This document shows, one piece after another, positions 26,818-38,800 of a DNA stretch of 64,000 bases. Location of the stretch: assembly GCF_016859285.1 (NCBI RefSeq), contig NC_053414.1, positions 28,506,005 to 28,570,004 of the forward strand, in the 5' to 3' direction. The stretch's first letter is position 1. Each line of letters opens with the position of its first letter. Both the position numbers and the translations under genes were made by a program. The notes under the pieces are model-generated. The model searched no databases. It had not been told where the DNA came from and was given only the letters and a program-made list of their open reading frames with translations. The DNA is from Xiphias gladius. Its lineage: Eukaryota; Chordata; Actinopteri; Istiophoriformes; Xiphiidae.

Positions 26818-29800
26818 GTCAGTGAATCTTTCCTCCTTTTTTGGTTCATTTCAGAATTCATTGGATTTAATCTGTCATGCTGCAGGAGCCTTAAAATCCT
26901 TAAATATCTGTTTGGTTGATTACTTCTATGTTGGACTCCTAAAGTGCTGAAATATTTCAGTGATGAAACATTGATGGTTTTGAAGAGATGATGCACGATT
27001 ATGTATAATGATCCATTTTATAAAAACTGATTTTAAAAGTTGTAAAACCACGTCCCCGTAACTCTGATTCACAGAAGATTAAATCCTGTCAAAAACTTTC
27101 TGGCCCATCAGATACAGAATGAAATTACAACTGTCTTCATGGACAATATTATTTGCCACTTTTCAAAATAATATAGGAAACCAGTGAGTGAAATCTTTGG
27201 TGCAGGCTATATTTTACTGTTTTACTAATTTGTACTAATTCAACTCTAACATCGGCAATGTGGAGCTGTATCCAGAAAAATAGTATTAGATTAAACTGGA
27301 TACTGAATAGGACTGGGATTAGGACCGGGGACAAACTTGACTTGAGACATCCTTAGTTACCATTTACATAAAGGGCTTGTCTGACGAGATTCAAAATGCC
27401 ACAATGTGAGGGAAACAATTCAACAAAAAATACTTTTTTTAGGACATCAAATAAGGTCCTCACTCCTCCATATTTTTAGACTTTAATCCACTTTTGGTCA
27501 TTAAATTTGAGTTGTATTTTAAACGTGCAACCTGTTGCCCTTCTTCCTAAAGAACCTGCCCGTCAGACCCTCAACAGCTACAACACAACAACAGTAGGGA
27601 TGCACCAATCCGATACTGATTTTGGATATTGGTCTGATACTGACTCAAATAGCTAGATCAATTATTGGTGACAATAATACCGATCTATGAGGCTGATCTA
27701 TTTAATTAAATTCTGTTATTCTATTTTTACGTCTACAGTCATGTACTACATCATGTGTCAGCAGTGCGCTGGTAGACCCGTAGAAGGAGAGCTAATATAG
27801 CATGGAGGGAGATAAAAACAAATAATTTTGAAGATTTTTTGCCAAGTTGCTGGTGCATGATTATTTATTATTTTAATAATAATGGTCCATGATGTTTCCT
27901 TTCACATAAAAGAATTATCAAAGTCTTTTCCACCCAGTGAGTCCTGGGTATTGATATTTGTACTTATCAAGCTTGGTGCATCCCTAAACAACAGTGGGCT
28001 GGTCTTGGTCTTTGGCATGGCCATGCCACCTTCTGTGATGATTTTTTGATTTGATTAATTGAGCAGGCAGGCATAATGCATCAGTCCACAGTTTTCCCAA
28101 TTATACAACAGATTGATTTATCCAAGATATATAACATATAAATGTAGTATGATTTGTAAACATGTCAAAGGCCCTTGTTTCTTGGGGGGAGGGGAGAAAA
28201 GTTAAGCAAATTTTAAAAAAGAAAGCATCCCCAAATGTTGGTACACACAATTAATAGTAAGGAGTATATATATCGGTATTGTGTGTGTGCTAAGGTTGTG
28301 TTAGGGCTGAAGTGTTTCATTGAAATAAGTTCATATCCAAAACAGACTAGAAGGCCCTATACAAAAAAAATCTATTTTGTTGAAATGTTTTTTGTTAGTT
28401 TGTTTTTAAGATTTTTTTTTGTTTTTTGGGCATTTTCACCTTTTATTAGACAGGACAATATACAGTCCTGGTTGAAATTATTGTCACCCCTGGATTTTAT
28501 GTACAGAATTTAGAATATCTTCAGATTCAAATGAACCAGTTTTGTATAATCAGAATATTTAATAAAACGTCCAAAGATATTGAACACAACAAAAGAAAAA
28601 AACTTTCATATATTGAAATAAAAAATACAGACATAAAATGTACGCTTGACACAATTATTGGCACCCTTTTAATGAATTTAAATTAGTTACTTAAACAAAA
28701 CTAAAAAACAAATAAGACTCACCTGTGCTTAATTTTCAGTGTTCACATAACCTCAATTAACCAATGACTGATGGTTTTACTGTATGAAAAGGGGCTGATT
28801 GTTTTGTTTTCACAATGGCGAAGGCTATGGTTACAAGGTTACAAGAAATGTTTAGAGGCTTTCATTGTTGCCAAAGGTTCTGAAACCTAGTGAAGGGTGC
28901 CAATAATTGTGTCACAGGTACATTTTGTGTATGTATTATTTCTCTATTATGCAAGTTTTGTTTTATTATTTTCATTTGTTCAGTAACCTTGGACATTTTA
29001 TTAAAATATTTCAATTATACAAAATTTGTTAATGTGCATTTCTTTCTGAAGATATTCTAAATTGTGTACTTAAAATTCAGGGATGCAAAGCATTTTAACC
29101 CTTTCTGTAGAGAAAGAGAGGAACAGTGGATTTTGCACCTTAACCATTGGGCTATCAGGACACTGCATTTTGTTGAAATAAGTTCATATCAAAAACAGAC
29201 TAGAAGGCCCTATAAAAAAAAAATCTATTTTGTTGAAATGTTTTTTGTTAGTTTGTTTTAAGATTTTTTTTGTTTTTGGGCATTTTCACCTTTTTATTAG
29301 ACAGGACAATATACAGTCCTGGTTGAAATTATTGTCACCCTGGATTTTATGTACAGAATTTAGAATATCTTCAGATTCAAATGAACCAGTTTTGTATAAT
29401 CAGAATATTTAATAAAACGTCCAAAGATATTGAACACAACAAAAGAAAAAAACTTTCATATATTGAAATAAAAAATACAGACATAAAATGTACGCTTGAC
29501 ACAATTATTGGCACCCTTTTAATGAATTTAAATTAGTTACTTAAACAAAACTAAATAACAAATAAGACTCACCTGTGCTTAATTTTCAGTGTTCACATAA
29601 CCTCAATTAACCAATGACTGATGGTTTTACTGCATGAAAAGGGGCTGATTGTTTTGTTTTCACAATGGCGAAGGCTATGGTTACAAGGTTACAAGAAATG
29701 TTTAGAGGCTTTCATTGTTGCCAAAGGTTCTGAAACCTAGTGAAGGGTGCCAATAATTGTGTCACAGGTACATTTTGTGTATGTATTATTTCTCTATTAT

Positions 29801-32800
29801 GCAAGTTTTGTTTTATTATTTTCATTTGTTCAGTAACCTTGGACATTTTATTAAAATATTTCAATTATACAAAATTTGTTAATGTGCATTTCTTTCTGAA
29901 GATATTCTAAATTGTGTACTTAAAATTCAGGGATGCAAAGCATTTTAACCCTTTCTGTAGAGAAAGAGAGGAACAGTGGATTTTGCACCTTAACCATTGG
30001 GCTATCAGGACACTGCATTTTGTTGAAATGTTTAATAGAATCACATTATATTGAATTTATACATCCATCAATTCATCCATTATCTACCTACTTCTCTGCA
30101 AAGTCGTGGTGGGCTGGAACCTAACTTGTCACTTATTAGAGAAGAGATGGAGTCTGGACAGGTTACTAGTCTGTCACAGGGCTAACACATGTAGAAAGAC
30201 GACCATTCACGCTCACATTTGCACCTATCGGCAACTGTACATTTTAATTTACAGCACTTAACATTGCACCACCATACCACCCTGTGAGGTTTTGTTTCAA
30301 GGCACTGTGTACAGCTGTATCTGTGGGATTTGTGAATAAAGGCATACATGCAGTATAAGTGGAACATTTCCTTAATAGTTTTTTCATTGAAGTGACAAAG
30401 CGGCAGATAAGTTAGATGTGGATCCTCAATAAAGCCTGATGCGATTGAAAGCCTACCACAGAAAGCAAATGACAGCAAACTGTTTATGAATTTACTTGAA
30501 AAGACAGTGGATACAAGACACTTTCTAAAGTGTGAAGTTAATAGGAAGAGACAGATGACCTTTCTGTCAGTGGAGAAACATGTTACATGGGTGACAACAC
30601 ACTGTGAGCAGATATTTACAGTGTCCCCATTTTCCTCATTTTGTTGGCTTGTTGTCATCTCTGTTTGTAGTTGTTCAAGAGTATTTCTCTATTCAAAAGC
30701 ATACATTGTACAAAAGAACTGAATTTTTCACTATGATTGTTTTAGAGATCAATCCTTGAAAGGCAATCTACATTATGTAAAATGGCTATGTCTTCCTTCC
30801 AGGGCTGGATGAATGAGATATCGAACTATGACCCAGAGACATACCATGCCACACTAACACACTCTGTGTATGTCCGGTTGGAGGGTTCCATCATTCGTCT
30901 GTCTAAGCCCAACCACAACATCGCCCGACGTGCCACACACAATGAACCAAAACCTGATGTCAGCTACATCAGTCAGAAGATCTATGACCTTACCAACAGC
31001 AAAGTATGTTGTTACATTACTTTTTTGCCCTTGACATGTTAATATACTATTATATACATCTTTACAGCTTTGAAAACTTAATAGAAATTTGTCCCTTATC
31101 TTTCTGTATATTTAGTGTTGAATGTCAATGGTAATCACTTATACAGCTGGTAAATCTTTGAACAATAGACATTTTTTCTTAATATTTAAGTCTATATATA
31201 CTTTGCTATTTCATTAATAAATACTATTCACCAAACACTGTGACAATTTAGCATTCTTAACAGGAAAAAGGACACCATAGAAAATTGTCCTTTTCTCCTT
31301 GGAATGGTCGTGAAAAAGTTATGAAATTTTGTAGAAATGTATGGAAACCAAACTCTATGAAATGCTTTTTTCCCAAATCTTCGGTCAGGTATATCTAATG
31401 CCTCAGAGCCTGGCCAGGAAGCGCGTATGGAACAAAAAATACCCTATCTGCATCGAGCTTGGCAAACAGGATGACTTCATGTCGAAGGCTGAGGGTGACA
31501 GGTGGGAAGCCAATGAGGGCGTGAGCATAAGAGACAGAGTGGAGGGGAGTGGAGGAGCACAGGAACAAGGCTTTTCGTCTTCTTCCAGTAGGGACCTGAC
31601 CCTTTATCTGTTTGGAAGGACTGGGAGGGAGAAGGAAGAGTGGTTCCAGCGGTTTCTTTCAGCTTCCAAGCTCAAGCCAGACTTGAAGAAAACTTCCAGT
31701 GTTGCAGCAAGTAAGAGTGGTGAGCAAAACCGATGTTTGTGTCCACAAGGCCAATGTCTATTCCTCCTCCTCAGTTGTAGAGAGTAGAGATTTTCTTTTC
31801 TCTTTCCTTTGTTGTGCCTTTTTTTTCCAGGGCTAGAATCAAAATTACTTTTTTCTAAGGAATAAAAGTGCTCAGCTAGAAAAGTGGCATTTCAAGACTA
31901 AAGTTTGGGTACTTCAGAAAAAGTAAAAACTGAGAGAGCAGCATCTAATTCTTCACCTCTTTCTGATGTTTGCTATGGCCAACAGCTCTGAACTCTCACA
32001 GTCGCAGCAGCAGCCGCAGCAGTCTGGACGAGCAGCTGTTATCTCAGCCCAGGTCAAAGGACTCCTCAGTCTCCTTAACAGCAGGCAGTGCCAAAACCAA
32101 GCCGCTATTGGACTACAGTGTCTATATGGCCTCTTTACTACCAGAACAGGCAACAGTCAGTCCTACAGCTGCCAGCCCTGCTCTACAGAGTCCCCAGAGC
32201 AGCCCTGGAGCTGATAAGAAGGTAGCATTTAAACTATTAACACCTTTTCTTTCTAGTTTTCTAACTCAGGTCACAAACTTGTAACCTCAGTTGCAATTTT
32301 AACCTCACTGTGATACAAGCAGTGTAATTATAAAACAAGTGACTGGCATATTGTCTCATCATTTTAAAGATGAGGGAAGTCAGAGGGAATAAGACGTATT
32401 ACAGTGGATTAAATGCCTTAGAATCTTGTACAGATAAATTCGATTCATATTCTTTCCTTCTAATTATTTGTTATTTTGCCTTCTGTGTCTTTAGCTTCAG
32501 AGCACCACTTCAGCTCAGTTGCAGCCCAGGGGGGAGGAGGAGGAGGCTGTTGCCTGGGTGAATGCGACTCTTGGTCGTGTCTTCTGGGACTTTCTGAGCG
32601 AGCCCTACTGGGCTGAACTTGTGTCCAAGAAGATTCAGATGAAGCTCAGCAAGATACGGGTGAGCGGAGCAAGGCCCATAGCAACATTTCCCTTTGGAAT
32701 TGGATGAAATTTAAAGTACAGAGTGGAGAAGAAATAAAAATTGAGTCAAGCTAACCTTCCTGCTGTAAACAACATGTCCAGGCACACACAGACCACAAAC

Positions 32801-35800
32801 ACACACAAATAAGCTCTTCAAATGTCAATGTATATCACTCCACCTTGGGTGTGAAAGCAGAGGGAGAGAGACAGAAACACCTCATCCGACATTTCTACTC
32901 TCTGTATTTGACTCTTTCTGTCTGATCCTATCCCCTATTGTGCTTCATCTTATAATGTGTTTTGGTCACTGTGACTGTTCACAATGTACTGTGGCAATAG
33001 CTGAATGTAATATTGTAGTTTTAGTACAATGGTGGAAAAAGCACTGTTCAGTCCATGAGAGAGAAAGTTAATTATAAAGCATGATTGAGGGCAGAGTGTA
33101 TCATCCATGCTTAAGTGTGTATTTGTGTATTGTTATTGTTTTTGCAATTTGGTTATATCATATTCTGCAGATGAATTATTCATGTGCTGTGTGCTCAGAT
33201 CAGTTGTATGCTTGTCTCTTTTTCTAGTTGCCTTACTTCATGAATGAGCTAACCCTGACAGAACTGGACATGGGCTCAGCCACTCCCAGAATCCTTGGGG
33301 CATCCAAACCTTCCATTGACTACCGAGGCAAGAGAGAAATCAATTTCGAACAGTAACACATTTATACACATAAACACACACACAGGGGCTGCCATGAAAA
33401 GATACTGGCGTATCTGGCCAGTAACAATATCTGCTTGATCTGTTGGGCTCTATATGCTACTTTTGGGAAGTCTCCATTTATTCTGCATTATTTTCTTAGC
33501 CATAGTGCATATTTTATTTTTTTTTAATGTTTGACAGCACAAAACCGCGGCACCAGTCAGTTAGCCATGTCCACAATAGAGATAACAAAGATAACTCCAT
33601 TTGCTATGGAGTTTCCTCATTTTATCGTTTAAGATTTTACTGTTTCTCTCTATATATACGTTGTTAGATCAATCAATCTCCATCAGTCTATGCCACTTGG
33701 ATTCTCTCGTGAAACACAGATGAAGAGTTGAATACGTTGTACCTTTGCACATATATCAAGTCTAGTTTTGTCTACTCAAAAATTTACAGGAGAAAGTGGC
33801 TAATCACAACGTGAGGGGAGTGTAGTTTTGTATACTGTAGCTTTGCGTACAGCATAAACAAGACTTACCCTCTCATAAGTGAGAATAATATCACATTTCA
33901 CAATCAAAGTTTCTTTCTGCACAAACGGTCTTGCTTACTGTTGTGAATGGGAATGAAAAAAAGTTGTTGAATTCATTTGAACTTGTGCAAATGGTTATTA
34001 AAGAATTGAAGATACATGATGTTACTGTAATGGAGATCTGCAATCCAAACTACCAGTCAGACTGTCAAAAATTCAAATAATGTCATTCATAGTATAAAGA
34101 AATGGTATAAAATGTCAAATGGGTTCAACACTTGTGCATCCCAGTGCATGTACACACACTTGGAAAGAAGTGACATTTTGTCGCATGACTGCCCACAGCT
34201 CCCATTCTTTCTCTAGTCTTCTTGCTGTAAACAGTAAGATCAAAATACTGAGGCTGTGTCTGGGTGGCTCTGACATGCTCTCCATCCAAAGTCCATCAGC
34301 ACTGGTGATAGCTGCCCTAACTCTCTACTAAAAACAACACTGCCCAGACTGTGATGCTCACAATGAGACGTTGCTAACAACCAATTACAATGCATAGAAT
34401 AAATTAAAGCAGCAGGATAAACAGCTGGAAATGCTGACATCAGAACCAAAAATTTGAATTAAAACAAGGTCACATCATTTTGTACTCATTCTGTGCTTAT
34501 GGCAAGGTGGTCATGCACTTATGAATCATTATTGACATTACATCACTTTCCAAACATTTCCAAACTACTAAAAATGCAAAAAAAAAAAAACACATACATT
34601 TTTTAAAATACAGAAATGGGGATGACAAGATAAATGCTTTTTTATTCCCAATAAGCTGATAATAGTTGGAACCATGGCCAATAACAGCAATATCTGTTCC
34701 ATTCAGTAAGGCAAAAATAAGGTTTACTGTGCATCATACTGTGGCGTAACATGAACTTACACCCACTAAGCTTTTCAGGCAGTGGTACCCTCGAGGTTAG
34801 AGAGGCATGTTTGTTGTTTGTAGGCTCTCAGCTGGTTAAATAAAGTACAAACCTTTCCGTTCCTCTGCAGCTGCTGCCAGAGTATCTGACCAATATTAAC
34901 ACTGTTCAGAGTTCAGCACAGTATTGTTGTTTACTGGACAGCTGTAACAAAAAGGCATGTGTGCGCCATTAATATGAAAAAATCACTTTTAACAAAGATG
35001 TTATGTACTATATATCCTGGAAAACACTTCATAATTGAAAGAAACGTTTACAGAAGTGAACTGGAATTTGATTGGTTATTGAACTCTTAGCTGACTACAG
35101 TACAGTCAGGCCCTAAGCACTTTAGCAAGTCTTATGGTTATTTGTGGATCAGACAAATTGAGGCTTAGCTATGTGAGGTCTTAGCTTTGTGAGGGACTGT
35201 AGATTTGCCCTGATGCTGAAGTTTTCAGCTAACTCTGCTCCAGTTTTGATCAGAAGAAGCACTTTATTTGATTTTTAGAGGAATACTTTCTATGATCTTT
35301 CAGACATGCCTCAGCATTGAGCTTCCTATCCCTTTGTACCATGCTGCTTCTCTCATTCTCCCTTAGATTCAGTGACAGATCTGTCTCTTCATCTGTTTCA
35401 CATGTACAGTCTTCTGCTCTCTTCCTAGTTTTCTCTTCCCCTTGCATTCTCTTTCATATCATCATCATCTTTGTCTCTTTGCTCACTCTATAGTTGAAGT
35501 ATCTCTCTTCCTCCCTCGTGTTCTGTGAGTCACTGCCTCATTTTTATCACTGCAGCACTCACATAACCCTTTAATGAGAGCAGGAATTGATTGCATCTCC
35601 AACTGAGAACGCAACCTTATTTCTCAGATCAGTTCCAGGCAAAATACACCTCAATAGCCACTCAGAGTACTATCAGTGTGCCATTTTGTTGAAAGGTTGT
35701 CAGCTTTAATTGCACTTTAATTTGGAAACTGCAATATGTTGCCAAATTATTTGAATTCTTTCTAACAGATTGCAAGAGAATTGATACACTTTCAACCTAA

Positions 35801-38800
35801 AACAGCAAAGTGCCTCATTTTTAGACATATTTCTTGGAAGTGAGAGTGAGTAGGAAGCAGGAAAAGGCGCACGCTCCAAGCAAAAGACTTAATATCCACT
35901 TGGCTAAAGATAACTGAAGGCCTTTGCTGATCATTGTACATGTTTTGTTTTCTACAGCTAATACTTCTGCAGAGAAAGTGAATGTTTCATTTCTCTGTTC
36001 TGCTGTTTGTTTTCATGATCAATAGCCTTTCACTTTAAAGAGGTAGTTAGAAAGCTTCCAGTGGAAATGGTCAGTTTAGTTTTCCCTGTTGAAATTTTCA
36101 CTGGTGTTATAGTGGCTGTATCCCCCGGGCATCTCAAGTTCTGCCTTTACCTTGCCTCACCCTGCTCCTTCCTGGAACAAGCATGCAGAGTGCGATGGAT
36201 CGATGAACCTCTCCAACTGTGTATGTCTACAAATGGCCACAAATTATTTTCTCTGTATGCTTGTACATTTGTGTCCATGCACATTTGTCTTTGCATGAAC
36301 TCCGTCATATGCTTATGAGTTTCCACACTGTAATGTCAATTTTAGGATGCATACAAGCGGTCACCCTGCATATGTGAAGACATTTCTTTGTAATATGTGC
36401 GACACACCCTCCTGACTCTTCACCATGTGGCTTCACCCCAATTAAGGAAACACTGCCCTGATCCAGCAGCTTGCACTGAGGCTCTTCTCTCCCCAAACTA
36501 ACAAAGCACAGTACCCTGCATAAACCCCTGACCCAGCCAGACACAGCCCTATTATCCACCACACCTCTCAGGACAGACAGTGAAGCAAGGCCCACTGGGC
36601 TCAGCAGACCCAGCATGTTCACTCTGTCTCTCTGTCTTTCTCATTGCCTAACGGTCTATTTTTACTTGCTGCTTTCTCAAACCTTCTCTGACTTTTTAAC
36701 CTTCTGTTCTTTCTTTTGCTATAAGTTTTTTTTTTTTTTTTTTTTTTCTTTTTCTTTTTTTTTCCTGTTTTCATTTCTTCACGCCTTTGTCTTGCTCTCA
36801 ATCTCTGAATATTTTCCTCTCTGGCACACCAGACTGATTGCATTATCACGTAATTTAGCACAACCAGCTGATGGTCAGGCAACAGCAATCTCTGCGGTGT
36901 TTGCACTCTCACACTACAGCTCTTGATCATATCTGAAAGTTCTTTTTTCCCATTTTCTCCACCCAAATCCCTGGGGTATTGTCAGGAGAGTTATATAAAT
37001 GTAATTATAAGGACTCTGATAGCTGTGCACCAAATGTTGCACCATATAATTGTACATAGGTTATGGACTTTAGCATTGGATACGTGCACGTGTTTTATTT
37101 GCAGCCAAGTGCAGTGTGTTTTGGTTTAGAATCTCTTAATAGCTTACATTATCTGACTCACTCACTCCTCACTGCATTCATATTTCCTGCAACATCAATC
37201 GTCCTTTGCTGCCTCCCAGTGGTGTACAGAGAAACCACACCCAAGTTTATGGTTAGTCTTTGCTCATTGTACAAAGGAACACATGATCTGACTTGTAAAG
37301 AGAGAAAAAAAGAAAAAACAGAGATCACATAGTTTGCCCCATACAAACCAGGCTTTCGATAGAGGCCATTGAGGAGTTGGTATAATCCAGATTACAGCAG
37401 GTTTAACAGAGCTGAGGTAAAAGGAATAGGAGAGCCCTGTTTTTGCATCCAGTCCCCCCTGCTGATATAAAATGCGGGCTAGAGGGCGAAGATTCCATGC
37501 TATCCAACTGTTTCCCCTCTGTTCAAAGGACCCTGTGATCTGTCCCACTTCCTTTCTCTCCCTTCATTGGGTGTTTCCCTGTGTCTTTCTGATCTAAGCA
37601 GAGGGATCAAGAAAACAAAATCTGTCGGGGTCCCCATTTCTGTGATGCTTGTGGAAAAGTACGGTACCATAGAAAGGGCAAGAAGGAAGAATGTGAGAAG
37701 TGGCTAAACAAAGGAGTGAAAGAAAGACAGAGATAGGAGGCAGCTAGGATGACTGTGGCCTGAAGTGCTCTCCATGTCTCATTTAGATTCAACTCTGCTT
37801 AACCCCTTTGAAATAAGGGTAGTCAACTGGTACTTTTTGACTTAAACACCACTACGTATTGTCCAGTCATATGTTTTACTGTATATTTATCCCATATCCC
37901 CAAATCGTACGCTTAACACTTTCACTTTATTCACTTTTTTCACCACTGTGTATACTTCAGGTCTGTGGTTTGACCTGGAGATTTCCTACAGTGGCTCTTT
38001 CCTGATGACCCTGGAGACTAAGATGAACCTCATTCGCCTGGGCAAGGAGGGAGAAAGCCTCCGCTTAGGGGAACTTGGCAAAGATGGGTAAGACAGTCAA
38101 GCTACATCATACCAAATGCACATTTTAGAAAAGTCCCAAGATATTTCTTGGTTGGATTAGTCGCCTTTTTCCCCTCTACTTGACATTAAAAAGTATAGTT
38201 GTCTCTCTGGTGTGTGCCACAATCTGTCTGGCACCTCACCTGTCTCACTCAGTGTTTTATATCTTTTCTGTCTTTTGTATCTTCTCCTTTCTTTTCACTG
38301 TTATTCCCTGTCTGCCCTCTGGATTCTACCTTTATGCGGCTGTTTATCGGATGTATTTCTGCTGTTGGTGAGTGCTGCTTGATTTTCAAGAGTCATCTCT
38401 TCCATTCAACTCTCATTTTCTAGTTTTTTATGTCCACAGTTTTGGGTTTGTTTCATTTCATATTACCTCCCAGTCTTTATTCTAATTAACTATTAATTTC
38501 TTATTGTGTTCAGTGCCTTTTTCAGTGTTTTTTGCTCATTCGATCTCTTAAATCCTCTAAGGGCTAGATCGGCTGCCAGAAAATGAGAAATGAGCCCATT
38601 TTTGCCAGTCCTCATAAGGAAACAAGTTTAGATCCAGTTTCATATCAAATTACATCTGAAAGTTCAAAACACTGAGACAAACATACTGAGCAGCAGTCTT
38701 TTAGACTGCCTGAATTCTTTTTCAAAACAACAACATTTCCAAAGGTTTATCATCTTTGCATGTGAGCACTCATGTTTATAAACAGTTATATCTGCCACTA

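Larger units (their letters stand above)
28320..30029 (+). repeat. Tandem duplication, two units of about 850 bp
   Basis: 28320-29172 and 29173-30022 are nearly identical. I count about eight differences, several of them one-base length changes in homopolymers. The string TTGAAAT stands at both unit starts and again at 30023-30029, as expected for a duplication through 7-bp microhomology. Each unit carries one long-inverted-repeat element plus flanking intron sequence, so the duplication was not caused by transposition itself. Confidence 0.95.
26818..30802 (+). other. tex2: tex2 intron 3, repeat-rich
   Basis: No exon recognised. It holds a hAT-type MITE (27595-27986), a 0.85-kb tandem duplication with a long-inverted-repeat element (28320-30029) and a copy of the common teleost repeat (30058-30240). 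Confidence 0.8.

Noticed and set aside
26818..26919. Extension of the first tex2 coding exon to a stop at 26919
   Set aside because: The CTATAAG|GTCAGT donor and in-phase join to the PH-type exon explain the family sequence; the extension is intron.
36615..36966. Phe-rich and Lys-rich frames on opposite strands
   Set aside because: Produced by the T-rich tract at 36726-36763.
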